DNA from: Pseudoalteromonas sp. UG3-2
Lineage (GTDB): Bacteria; Pseudomonadota; Gammaproteobacteria; Enterobacterales; Alteromonadaceae
Direction of reading: 5' to 3'
DNA length: 64,000 nt
Assembly (NCBI RefSeq): GCF_037120705.1
Contig: NZ_JAWLJU010000002.1
Span: 496,001 to 560,000, forward strand
The notes beneath the pieces are model-generated. The model saw only the letters and a list, made by a program, of their open reading frames with translations. It ran no database searches and was not told the origin of the DNA. Positions within the stretch are counted from its first letter, which is position 1; every line of letters starts with the position of its first letter. Position numbers and translations under genes: made by a program. This document shows positions 24,234 to 33,112 of this stretch, piece by piece.

Positions 24234-26345
24234 TTGCAATTTATCGCACTTACTTCTATTGGCGTTGAACAGCTACTGGTTGATGAGCTAAAAAGCTATG
24301 GCTTTGAAATTAATAAACAAACAGTCGGTTCAGTAAAGTTTACTGGGGCTAACTTAGCAGTACAAAAGTTTTGCATGATGACGCGCTTTGCCACTCGCGT
24401 GATGCTGTTAATTGATGACCAAGCCGATGTCAACGACAAAGACTCATTATATAAGTTTGTGCGGTTTCAAGCCTGGCAAGATTGGTTTAGTCCTAAACAA
24501 ACCTTTGCTGTGGAGTTTAATGGCACTAACCACGCACTGAAAAATACTCAATTTTCGGGCTTAGTGATAAAAGACGCCATTGTTGACTATTTCAATGACT
24601 TATTCGAACAACGGCCAGATGTCGATAAGCAAACTCCGGACATTCGCATTATTGCCAAACTGACGAAACAAGGCTGTGCCCTTTATATTGACTTTTCTGG
24701 CCCGCGTTTATCTGACCGTGGTTATCGTGATAAGCAAGGCAAGGCACCTATTCGTGAGCATTTAGCGGCCGCTTTGGTGAGTCGCAGTGGTTGGTTGCAA
24801 GACACCAGTAAGCCGTTATACGACCCGTGTTGTGGTTCAGGCACCTTACTGATTGAAGCCGCAGGCATGGCGCAAAACTTACCTACGAACTTAGACAAAG
24901 ACTTTGCGTTTAAACGCTTGCCAAGCTTTCGCAGCAGTAAATTCAGCGAACTAAAAGCGGAACTGAAAAGCCAAATTAACGAAAAAAATCTTTGGCTCAT
25001 TGGCAGCGATATTGATGACAGGGTGCTCAGCATAGCCGAACGCAATGCTGAGCGTGCAGGAGTGAGCTCACACATTAAGTTTAAAAACGTCGATGCCAAT
25101 AACTTAACTGCAGCAGCGAAAAGGCCAGGTACTGTGCTGAGTAACTTACCCTATGGTGAGCGCTTAGGTGGGATGGCCGAAATCATCACCCTATACCGCA
25201 ATCTTGGCCAAGCGTTTAAAAAACATTATAAAGACTGGAACTTGGCGCTTCTGGCCAGCGAAGAAAGCTTGCTGAAAGTGCTTAAGCTGGCACGGAAAAA
25301 GTCATACAAATTTAAAAACGGGCCATTGGATGTCTTGCTTAATTTGTATGAAATGAACGAAATGCAGGTACAGCAGAACGCCCAAAGTAACGGCTTAAAT
25401 TTCGAGGGGTCGAAAGCCTTTGCGAACCGTTTGAAAAAGAATCACCAAGCGTTGAAGTCATGGATTAAAAAAGAAGCCCTCAATGCATATCGCTTGTATG
25501 ATGCGGATATTCCTGAATACAATGTGGCGGTAGACGTTTATAACGACAGCGCGGTGATTTTTGAATACAAGGCACCTAAAGAAATTGCCGACGATGTGGC
25601 GCAAAAGCGCCTGCAAGATGTCATTACCTTAACCGCAGAGCAATTAGATATTGATCCGCTAAATATTGCCGTTAAGGTGCGTCAGCGCCAAAAAGGGCAA
25701 GAACAATACAAGGCGTTCGACAAGCAAAACCGCATCGAAATCGTCGAAGAGTATGGTGCTAAGTTCAAAGTAAACCTGTTCGATTACTTAGACACAGGGC
25801 TTTTCTTAGACCACCGTTTAGCGCGCAAATACATCCAGCAACACGCCAATGGTAAGCGAGTTTTAAACCTTTTTGCCTACACTGGCACAGCTTCGGTTCA
25901 TGCTGCCCTTGGTGATGCAAAATCTGTCACCACGGTGGATATGTCAAAGACCTACCTAAAGTGGGCAGAAGAAAACTTTGCCTTGAATGAGCTCAAGAAC
26001 CCACGCTTTCGTTTTGAGCAAGCCGACTGTCTTAAATGGTTAGAGCATGCCCATGGCCAGTATGATCTTATTTTCCTCGACCCACCAACGTTTTCAAATT
26101 CAAAACGCATGGCCGATGCCTTTGATGTACAGCGGGATCATTTAAAACTGCTATCTTGGGTGAAGAAAATTTTAGCGCCCAATGGTACCTTGCTGTTTTC
26201 AAATAATAAGCGTGGCTTTAAAATAGACGAAATGGGCTTAGCGGCGTTAGGGCTTAAGGCACAAGAGTTTTCCAAGCAAACGCTATCGCCGGACTTTAAA
26301 CGGAATAAACAAATTCACAACAGTTGGTTGATACAACATGACTAA
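24234..26345 (+). CDS. rlmL: Bifunctional 23S rRNA methyltransferase RlmKL (m2G2445 / m7G2069)
   Basis: A 703-aa fusion: THUMP domain (about 45-155), RlmL methyltransferase (190-385; SAM motif DPCCGSGTLLIEA, catalytic-type N304-LPY) and RlmK methyltransferase (about 500-703; LNLFAYTGTASVHAALG and IFLDPPTFSNSK). By homology it makes m2G2445 and m7G2069 in 23S rRNA. The catalytic tetrapeptide reads NLPY instead of the NPPY usual in RlmL. Start is TTG with AAGGG eight bases upstream; no earlier ATG exists in frame. The stop overlaps the next gene by eight bases. Confidence 0.94.
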   Translation: MQFIALTSIGVEQLLVDELKSYGFEINKQTVGSVKFTGANLAVQKFCMMTRFATRVMLLIDDQADVNDKDSLYKFVRFQAWQDWFSPKQTFAVEFNGTNHALKNTQFSGLVIKDAIVDYFNDLFEQRPDVDKQTPDIRIIAKLTKQGCALYIDFSGPRLSDRGYRDKQGKAPIREHLAAALVSRSGWLQDTSKPLYDPCCGSGTLLIEAAGMAQNLPTNLDKDFAFKRLPSFRSSKFSELKAELKSQINEKNLWLIGSDIDDRVLSIAERNAERAGVSSHIKFKNVDANNLTAAAKRPGTVLSNLPYGERLGGMAEIITLYRNLGQAFKKHYKDWNLALLASEESLLKVLKLARKKSYKFKNGPLDVLLNLYEMNEMQVQQNAQSNGLNFEGSKAFANRLKKNHQALKSWIKKEALNAYRLYDADIPEYNVAVDVYNDSAVIFEYKAPKEIADDVAQKRLQDVITLTAEQLDIDPLNIAVKVRQRQKGQEQYKAFDKQNRIEIVEEYGAKFKVNLFDYLDTGLFLDHRLARKYIQQHANGKRVLNLFAYTGTASVHAALGDAKSVTTVDMSKTYLKWAEENFALNELKNPRFRFEQADCLKWLEHAHGQYDLIFLDPPTFSNSKRMADAFDVQRDHLKLLSWVKKILAPNGTLLFSNNKRGFKIDEMGLAALGLKAQEFSKQTLSPDFKRNKQIHNSWLIQHD

Positions 26346-26568
26346 ATGCGTGCTATTTCACACAGAGGGGTGTCACTTGTGCGAAGAAGCCCTTGCGATG
26401 CTTATTCAGCAGCTGCCAGAAGCAGAAATTGAACTGATTGATATCACTGAGGACGCTGCGCATGTGGAAAAATATCAATTTAGCATTCCAGTAGTAAAAA
26501 GAAGCCGCGATGATGCCGAGCTGGGATGGCCGTTTTCAACCCAACAATTACAAGAATTTTTAAATTAG
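26338..26568 (+). CDS. Glutaredoxin-like protein (DUF836)
   Basis: A 76-aa thioredoxin-fold protein with a redox CHLC motif at residues 13-16 (FHTEGCHLCEEAL) and the cis-proline segment FSIPVV, as in the DUF836/glutaredoxin-like family. The substrate is unknown. It overlaps the rlmKL 3' end by eight bases and ends one base before uup, so the three genes form a tight translationally coupled operon. The presence of a small redox protein between an rRNA methyltransferase and a ribosome-associated ABC-F protein is a recurring gammaproteobacterial arrangement. Confidence 0.88.
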   Translation: MTKCVLFHTEGCHLCEEALAMLIQQLPEAEIELIDITEDAAHVEKYQFSIPVVKRSRDDAELGWPFSTQQLQEFLN

Positions 26569-26569
26569 T

Positions 26570-28486
26570 ATGGACTTAATTCGTATAGCGAAAGCTCAGC
26601 TGGCATTTGGCTCCCATCCAATTTTGGACAACGCCGATGCTGTGATTGAGTCAGGTGAGCGGGTGTGTATTGTCGGACGCAATGGCGCTGGCAAATCGAC
26701 CCTGTTAAAAGTATTAGATGGTCAAGTGCAGCTGGACGATGGTGAAATCAACCGAGTTGGCAGCTTAAAAGTCTCACGCTTAGAACAAGACCCGCCAAAA
26801 GGGGCCCATGGCTCCGTGTTTGATTATGTCGCCAATGGTTTACCAGAAGCGGCAGAGTTACTGATTGAATTCCATGATATTAGTGAGCAGCTGCAAAACA
26901 ATCAGTCGGATAAGCTGATGGCACAACTGGAGCGCTTAACCCAACGCCTTGAAGCGGAAGACGCATGGCGCTTCGAGTCGCGGATAAAGCAGGTGTTAAG
27001 TCAACTACAGCTTGAAGCCAATATGCGCCTAGAATCGCTTTCTGGTGGCTGGCTGCGCAAGGTGGCATTGGCCAAAGCTCTGGTGAGCGACCCGGATTTA
27101 TTATTACTTGATGAGCCCACCAACCACTTGGACATGCAAAGCGTTATTTGGCTGGAGCAATTTCTTAAGGAATTTAAAGGTGGCATCGTGTTTATTTCTC
27201 ACGACCGTGCCTTTATTCGTGCCATGGCCACGCGCATTCTTGACTTAGACCGCGGTAAACTGGTTTCTTATCCAGGCAACTACGCCCAATACCTTGAGCA
27301 AAAAGCCCACGACTTAAAAGTGGAAGAGCAGCAAAATGCTTTGTTCGATAAAAAGCTAGCCGAAGAAGAGGCTTGGATCCGTCAAGGGATCAAAGCACGG
27401 AGAACGCGCAATGAGGGCCGTGTAAGGGCGTTAAAAGCTTTGCGTAACGAGCGCAAACAGCGCATCGAACAACAAGGTAAAACCGATTTCAATATTGAAA
27501 CCGCCGACCGCTCTGGCAAGTTAGTATTTGAAGCGCAGCAGCTCAATAAAGCGTTTGGTGACAAGCAGATTGTCAAAGACTTTTCGACCATTGTGATGCG
27601 CGGCGATAGAATTGGTTTGGTGGGGCCCAATGGTGCTGGCAAAACCACATTATTAAAGCTTATGTTTGGCGATATTGCTGCCGATGCGGGCAAAGTGAAG
27701 CAAGGCGTTAATCTAGAAGTGGCGTATTTTGATCAGTACCGTGAGAAGCTCGATGAAGAAGCAACGGTACAAGACAACGTTGCAGAGGGCAAACAAGAAG
27801 TGATGATGGGCGGGCGTTCGCGTCATGTGCTGGGCTACTTGCAAGACTTTTTATTTCCGCCCGCTCGAGCTCGTACCCCGGTTAAAGCCTTATCGGGTGG
27901 TGAAAAGAACCGTCTACTGCTGGCAAAACTGTTTTTGAAGCCCTCCAATATTATTGTACTGGATGAGCCGACCAACGACCTCGATATCGAAACCTTGGAA
28001 CTATTAGAAGAGATCCTAAACCAATATCAGGGCACCGTATTGATTGTCAGCCACGACCGTGAATTTATTGATAATACCTGTGGCGCTGTATGGGCGTTTG
28101 AGGGCAATGGTCAGGTGACAGAGATAATCGGTGGGTACAGTGACTTTGAGCGTTACCAACAAAAACGTGACGCGCAACGCAAAGAAGCTGAAAAAGCCCA
28201 TCAGCAGAAACAAACGCCGGTTACTGCCAAAAAGAGCCCTGCTAGTGGGCGCTCTAATAAGCTCAGTTACAAATTAAAACTTGAATTAGAGTCTCTGCCA
28301 AGTAAAGTAGAGGAACTTGAAGAGGCGGTAAGCAAACAACAAGAACTGGTCAGCGATCCAGACTTCTTTAAACAAGACCAAGAAACTACCCATAGTGCAT
28401 TGAACCATTTGGCTGAGCTCGAGTCGAATCTGGAAGCCGCGTTTGAACGCTGGGAAGAATTAGAAGCATTGCAAAATCAGCAGTAA
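26570..28486 (+). CDS. uup: ABC-F ATPase Uup
   Basis: A 638-aa soluble ABC-F protein with two nucleotide-binding domains and no membrane segments. NBD1 has GRNGAGKST, SLSGGWLRKVALAKAL and LLLLDEPTNHLD. NBD2 has GPNGAGKTT, ALSGGEKNRLLLAKLF and IIVLDEPTNDLD. The linker carries the charged ABC-F helices, and the last 80 residues form the coiled coil diagnostic of Uup, which binds DNA/branched structures in E. coli. Uup is linked to ribosome function and to suppression of transposon precise excision. Its ATG follows the previous stop by one base. DUF3466 starts eight bases after it. Confidence 0.94.
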   Translation: MDLIRIAKAQLAFGSHPILDNADAVIESGERVCIVGRNGAGKSTLLKVLDGQVQLDDGEINRVGSLKVSRLEQDPPKGAHGSVFDYVANGLPEAAELLIEFHDISEQLQNNQSDKLMAQLERLTQRLEAEDAWRFESRIKQVLSQLQLEANMRLESLSGGWLRKVALAKALVSDPDLLLLDEPTNHLDMQSVIWLEQFLKEFKGGIVFISHDRAFIRAMATRILDLDRGKLVSYPGNYAQYLEQKAHDLKVEEQQNALFDKKLAEEEAWIRQGIKARRTRNEGRVRALKALRNERKQRIEQQGKTDFNIETADRSGKLVFEAQQLNKAFGDKQIVKDFSTIVMRGDRIGLVGPNGAGKTTLLKLMFGDIAADAGKVKQGVNLEVAYFDQYREKLDEEATVQDNVAEGKQEVMMGGRSRHVLGYLQDFLFPPARARTPVKALSGGEKNRLLLAKLFLKPSNIIVLDEPTNDLDIETLELLEEILNQYQGTVLIVSHDREFIDNTCGAVWAFEGNGQVTEIIGGYSDFERYQQKRDAQRKEAEKAHQQKQTPVTAKKSPASGRSNKLSYKLKLELESLPSKVEELEEAVSKQQELVSDPDFFKQDQETTHSALNHLAELESNLEAAFERWEELEALQNQQ

Positions 28487-28494
28487 GGATTAAG

Positions 28495-30219
28495 ATGAAA
28501 TTTAAACTTTTAGCCGCGAGTGTCGCTGTTGCGCTTTCACAACAAGCAGCGGCTGCTACGTATCAGCTAACTGAATTACCTCGCCACGATAACAGTAAAT
28601 ACAGTTATATAACCGACGCCAACGAAGCTGGCGATATTATTGGTCATGCTTCTAACCTGTTTGGTGTGAAAATTGATGTGTCGTATATTGACTTTGAAGA
28701 TAACGACATTAAAAACGAATACGAGAGCTTCAAGGATCGCTTAGAAAATATTGATGAAGAAATCACCTTCACGCTAGCGGATATAGAAAACAACAATGCT
28801 GCTAACACTGATGCTCAGGCGCATGCTTTTATGTTGTCATTCTTGGGCGCTAGAAAAACAGTTTCTTCGTTTCAATACCAGCGGGTAATTACTTCTATCT
28901 CATTGAGTTTTACCAACAATAGCGCCGAGGAGTTTGTTGTATTTGATCAGCAGTCGCCAGACTACGAGGGCCTAACCCGCTCGGTACAAAATTTCTTGAC
29001 CAGTGTCTCTGAAGACGGTGCTATTGCTGCTTGGGGCAGTGCTCCATTTGAGAAAGTCACTTTTACTCCAGAAGGGGAAGATGAAGAGCAAACTTACTTT
29101 GTTCGTGATTGGAGCCAACGAGGTGTTGTGATTGCACCATCCGGTGAGCGTGTTGAGTTATTGCCAGAGACCAATGAGTACGGTGGTATTGCCAAAGCCA
29201 CCGATATTACTCAATTGCCAAACGGTGGTTATATTGTGGTTGGGCAAAGCTCTACGGCCTTATCACAAAATGCCCAAGAGTCGATTGACGAAAACTGTGA
29301 CGGTGTGGATGAGCCCATTGCTGTATGTATACAAAGGCTAGGGAATATTTATCAGCTACGCGCTTATCAGTGGACGTTAGACAACAATTTTGTAGTAACT
29401 GATACGGTTGATTTAGGCTTGGCTTTTACTCCAGATGAAGACGACGACAGTACCTACTCGAGCATTGCCATGGCAGTAAATAATAACGGCTTGGCAGTTG
29501 GCTACTCGCCGGCTCGCAGACAAAGCGATGATGCATTGCTACGTTATGAACAAGCGGTTATATACCAAGATGGCGAGAGCAAAAGAATAAAAGAAGTTGA
29601 ATATTATAGTGAGTATAGTCAAGCTATTGATGTCAATGATAATGGCGTCGTAGTTGGCATTGTTGGACGGAAAAACTTAAGAACTGGAACCCCTCTCGAT
29701 ACTGTAGGTTTTTACTACGATACCCAAACTGATACTTACAATACTATTCCAAGCTACTTTGAGGGAGCGGAAGTCAAAATAACTGACATCAATAACAATG
29801 GCTTTGTTATTGGTCAGGCAGAGGTTGAAAAAAGTGGTTCTAACCGTCGACGTGAAGCTTTTGTTTACGAGATAGGTACAGAGGCGTCCATCAACCTCAA
29901 TACACTGTTGCCTTGTCGTAGCGATGACTTCCCTTATACAGTCGCAGAAGCGGTGAAAATTACCGATGACAACAAAATTTATGCTATTGCCACCAAAACC
30001 GTAGAAAGACGCAACAGCTTAGGTGAAGTTGAAACCAACAGTAACGGTGAGATTGAGTATGAGTCAGTGAGTTTGCCAGTACTACTTACCCCTATTAGTG
30101 GTGAAGTAGAAGATTGTACTGCACCGGAAGCTGAAACCTACGAGCGTAGCTCTGCGAGCTGGTCGTGGTTGAGCCTATTGGCCCTGCCATTGGTTATGTT
30201 AAGACGCAGACGCAAATAG
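28495..30219 (+). CDS. DUF3466 family exported protein with C-terminal sorting-like tail
   Basis: A 574-aa secreted protein. The signal peptide is residues 1-20 (cleaved after AAA). The body contains repeated DINDNG/AVNNNG-type segments (for example TDANEAGDIIGHA, AMAVNNNGLAVGYS, DVNDNGVVVGIV, DINNNGFVIGQA), a beta-propeller-like repeat pattern of DUF3466. The C-terminus is a short hydrophobic helix followed by RRRRK (WSWLSLLALPLVMLRRRRK), the layout of GlyGly-CTERM rhombosortase substrates. The usual Gly-Gly before the helix is replaced by Ser-Ser/Ala, however. TAAGGA precedes the ATG, eight bases after uup. Function is unknown; surface or periplasmic location is likely. Confidence 0.85.
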   Translation: MKFKLLAASVAVALSQQAAAATYQLTELPRHDNSKYSYITDANEAGDIIGHASNLFGVKIDVSYIDFEDNDIKNEYESFKDRLENIDEEITFTLADIENNNAANTDAQAHAFMLSFLGARKTVSSFQYQRVITSISLSFTNNSAEEFVVFDQQSPDYEGLTRSVQNFLTSVSEDGAIAAWGSAPFEKVTFTPEGEDEEQTYFVRDWSQRGVVIAPSGERVELLPETNEYGGIAKATDITQLPNGGYIVVGQSSTALSQNAQESIDENCDGVDEPIAVCIQRLGNIYQLRAYQWTLDNNFVVTDTVDLGLAFTPDEDDDSTYSSIAMAVNNNGLAVGYSPARRQSDDALLRYEQAVIYQDGESKRIKEVEYYSEYSQAIDVNDNGVVVGIVGRKNLRTGTPLDTVGFYYDTQTDTYNTIPSYFEGAEVKITDINNNGFVIGQAEVEKSGSNRRREAFVYEIGTEASINLNTLLPCRSDDFPYTVAEAVKITDDNKIYAIATKTVERRNSLGEVETNSNGEIEYESVSLPVLLTPISGEVEDCTAPEAETYERSSASWSWLSLLALPLVMLRRRRK

Positions 30220-30236
30220 CTTTGCTCAGAAAAAAC

Positions 30237-30260
30237 AAAAAAAGCCCATCGGGGCTTTTT
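30237..30260. terminator. Bidirectional terminator between DUF3466 and DUF2062 genes
   Basis: AAAGCCC (30241-30247), ATCG, GGGCTTT (30252-30258), with an A-run on the left and a T-run on the right, so it can end both converging transcripts. Confidence 0.88.
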
Positions 30261-30316
30261 ATGTTTTTAGTTATACTGAACTATGCTTATAGCTCACTGA
30301 ATTAAGCAACTTGGTA

Positions 30317-30826
30317 TTAACTTTGACCACGGCCTTGCCAAGCTTTATTTACTGATCTACGCCATAAGAAGTCGATACCAAAAAAGCCAACAAGGGCAGC
30401 TATGCTGGCACAGATTAAGGAGCCAGTAATAAACGCCGGGCCAATGGTAGACAAGCTTTGCGCTAGCCACTCCCAGCTGGCTTCAAAATGAAACGGCTGG
30501 CGCTCTTGGCCTAAAGCAAACACACCAACAATGTAAGAGCAGTAGAAGATTGGTGGCATGGTCAGTGGGTTGGTGATCCACACCAAGGCAATAGACAGGG
30601 GTAAATTTACGCGAAATGGAATCGCTAAAGCCGCTGCTAATACCATTTGAAAGGGGACAGGGATGAACGCAAAAAATAACCCAACCGAAAAAGCGCCACG
30701 CGCCGAGCGGCGATTTAAATGCCAGAGGTTGGCATCGTGCAACAAACTACCAAAAATTTTAAGTGATTTCTGTTGCTTGATTTTGTTGTGATCGGGTAAA
30801 AAGCGTTGAATCGTTTTTTTCGCCAT
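30317..30826 (-). CDS. DUF2062 family inner-membrane protein
   Basis: A 169-aa protein with about three to four membrane segments and the DUF2062 signature: a basic N-terminus, then GAFSVGLFFAFIPVPFQM, an NLPLSIALVWITNPLTMPPIFY core and a C-terminal helix FITGSLICASIAALVGFFG. Function is unknown. It is often found beside comEC in Alteromonadales and Vibrio. The ATG lies 20 bp inside the longest reading of the divergent comEC, so control elements of each gene must lie within the coding start of the other. No clear Shine-Dalgarno is seen. Confidence 0.88.
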   Translation of the reverse strand: MAKKTIQRFLPDHNKIKQQKSLKIFGSLLHDANLWHLNRRSARGAFSVGLFFAFIPVPFQMVLAAALAIPFRVNLPLSIALVWITNPLTMPPIFYCSYIVGVFALGQERQPFHFEASWEWLAQSLSTIGPAFITGSLICASIAALVGFFGIDFLWRRSVNKAWQGRGQS

Positions 30827-33049
30827 TTGCAGCTGCCATCTACGTCAGTTCTAATTTGCTTAGGAGTATGCCTAGGGTGCTGTTTTGGCGTTTTTTTCCT
30901 CGATAATTGGAGGACAGCGTTTGCCTGCCTAAGCCTGTATCTCTTAGGCCGTTATTCTAAGCTTTTTTACACCATATTGGCAGGGTTTATTTTAGGCATT
31001 TTGGTGGTATTGGCCCATTATGTAATTTTTTATCACCATGATCTTAACGTTATCGAAGGCTCAGCAACCACTGAAGTGGTTGGCACTGTAGTTAAGGTCG
31101 ATACCTCACCAGCAGGACAAACGTGGCTGGTCGATGTAGCCGCCATTGCTGAAAAACCATTACCTTGGTGGCGAACTTCACTGGCAAAGCTTTACAGTCA
31201 ACAACCTGAACAGCAGGTTACCCCTGGTGATCAAGTCACTTTAACAGCCAAATTAAGACACTTTCGCAGCCGCATTAATATCGGACTTTTTAACCCTGAA
31301 TTACATGCATTTCGCAAAAGGGTGTTATTTAAAGGCAGCATAACTAGCGTGACTAGGGTACTTAACACCCGGAGTTGGCGACAGGACTATCGTGTTGAAG
31401 TAGCCCGTATCATGGCGTCATTCCGCTACGGCTGGTTATACTATTTATTGCTCACCGGCGATACCGCCTTAGTTGACTACCAAAACAAACAACAATTTCG
31501 TGAGCTGGGGCTCAGTCACTTATTGGCCATTTCAGGGCTGCACATTGGCATTGTCTTTATGCTGGCTTTTTCCATCATTAAATTAGTCAGCTACTGTGTG
31601 CAACCCGTACTTTCTCAGCGGGTTAACCTGCATCAGTTTTGCTTACTGTTTGCGTTACTATTAAGTGCAGCTTATGTGGTGGTGTGTGGTTACAGTGTTT
31701 CAGCCTCAAGGGCGTTATTTATGGCAGCTTGTGGGGTTGTTATCTATACCTTTGCTTTGCCCATGTCATCACTGAAAGTGTTATTGTACGCCTTAACTGC
31801 AGTATTATTTTTTAACCCTTTTGCTGTCTTAAACCCAGGTCTCTATTACTCCTTCATTGCGGTTGCTGTATTACTGGCTACGGTAACCATGTGGCAACAT
31901 GGCGGCAAAAAGTGGGGCTTGCTGTTGCTTTGCCAAGCAATGCTATTTGTTCTATTAATGCCACTAAACCTCTTTTATTTCGCTGGATTCAGCGTGATTG
32001 CACTGTTTGCGAATCTGTTGGTGATCCCTTTGGTTTCTGTGCTGCTCTTTCCGGCACTGTTACTGCAGCTAATACTGGGATTTTACTTGCAACTGCATTG
32101 GCCGCTTAGTTGGCTGGACCAAGGCCTTGCTTGGTTACTAACAGGCTTAGCTGAGTTTCCGTATCCTTGGCTTGAGAGCCGTGGTATTGATGCTCAATTA
32201 GTGGCACTGTGTTATCTGTCGTTACTGCTGCTTTGGCTGTTTCGCCATTATTGTGCTTTGCTACCACTGAGTTGTTATATGGTTTTTACGCTGGTGAGAC
32301 CCCAGCCAAGTTGGCAGGTTGATTTTTTTGATGTCGGTCACGGCACAGCGGTACTGATCAGTCAGCAGAAAAATGGCATTTTGTATGATATTGGCGCAAA
32401 ATATTTTGGCTTTTATTCGATGTTTGAGTTTGTCATTAAACCCTATTTAGTGCGCAATAACATTGCACTGCATCACACCATTATTAGCCATGATGACGGC
32501 GATCATAATGGCGGACTCACAGAGCTCAAAGCGTACGATAACGGTAACTCACTCGCTTATTTTCATGGTCATGAGCCACAGCCAACACTTTGTCAGCAAA
32601 CCCAGCTGCACTTCGGTACTCTGCATCTTAGCAGCTTTCGAGCGCAGCAAAGTAACAACGACAACAACAATTCGTGTGTGCTGCGGGTTAGCGACGGCAC
32701 CTTTACCGTGTTACTACCGGGCGACATAGAGGCTGCAGCTGAGCAAGATTTAGTGGCGCGGCAACAGCATAAGTTAGCTGCGGACATTCTCCTAGCGCCA
32801 CATCATGGCAGTAAAAGCTCGTCAACCGCAGCCTTTATTGATGCAGTTTCTCCCACTCAGGTTATTTTTTCCAGTGCCTTTCACTCGCCATGGGAGATAC
32901 CTGCAATGGAAATATTGCAACGCTACAGGCAAAGGCAGATAAAAATTCACGATACCGCCCAACATGGCCATATCCGTGTGGCGATTTATAACGACAAAGT
33001 GGTGGTAGAGCGAGCAAGAAACAAGGAAAATCACTGGTTTCTCAGATAA
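30806..33049 (+). CDS. comEC: ComEC/Rec2 family DNA uptake channel protein
   Basis: A 747-aa polytopic protein. An N-terminal DUF4131-like region is followed by the competence domain with about ten membrane segments (including GLSHLLAISGLHIGI, 237-251 region). A C-terminal metallo-beta-lactamase-like domain carries FDVGHGTAVLI, ISHDDGDHNGG, LLPGDIE and LAPHHGSKSSS. It is the inner-membrane channel for single-stranded DNA in natural transformation. The start is uncertain: TTG 30806 overlaps the divergent DUF2062 gene by about 20 bp, while TTG 30827 would just clear it. No in-frame ATG exists nearby. It precedes msbA as ycaI does in E. coli. Confidence 0.9.
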   Translation: MNRFFRHLQLPSTSVLICLGVCLGCCFGVFFLDNWRTAFACLSLYLLGRYSKLFYTILAGFILGILVVLAHYVIFYHHDLNVIEGSATTEVVGTVVKVDTSPAGQTWLVDVAAIAEKPLPWWRTSLAKLYSQQPEQQVTPGDQVTLTAKLRHFRSRINIGLFNPELHAFRKRVLFKGSITSVTRVLNTRSWRQDYRVEVARIMASFRYGWLYYLLLTGDTALVDYQNKQQFRELGLSHLLAISGLHIGIVFMLAFSIIKLVSYCVQPVLSQRVNLHQFCLLFALLLSAAYVVVCGYSVSASRALFMAACGVVIYTFALPMSSLKVLLYALTAVLFFNPFAVLNPGLYYSFIAVAVLLATVTMWQHGGKKWGLLLLCQAMLFVLLMPLNLFYFAGFSVIALFANLLVIPLVSVLLFPALLLQLILGFYLQLHWPLSWLDQGLAWLLTGLAEFPYPWLESRGIDAQLVALCYLSLLLLWLFRHYCALLPLSCYMVFTLVRPQPSWQVDFFDVGHGTAVLISQQKNGILYDIGAKYFGFYSMFEFVIKPYLVRNNIALHHTIISHDDGDHNGGLTELKAYDNGNSLAYFHGHEPQPTLCQQTQLHFGTLHLSSFRAQQSNNDNNNSCVLRVSDGTFTVLLPGDIEAAAEQDLVARQQHKLAADILLAPHHGSKSSSTAAFIDAVSPTQVIFSSAFHSPWEIPAMEILQRYRQRQIKIHDTAQHGHIRVAIYNDKVVVERARNKENHWFLR

Positions 33050-33112
33050 TTCATTCAGTTTTGCTGATTTGAAAGTTACAATATCGCTTAACCAGAACAA
33101 CAGAGGCTGGCA

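Noticed and set aside
24722..25099. A 125-aa open frame opposite rlmKL
   Set aside because: Antisense to conserved methyltransferase sequence, Ser/Leu-rich shadow composition and no support from promoter or ribosome site.
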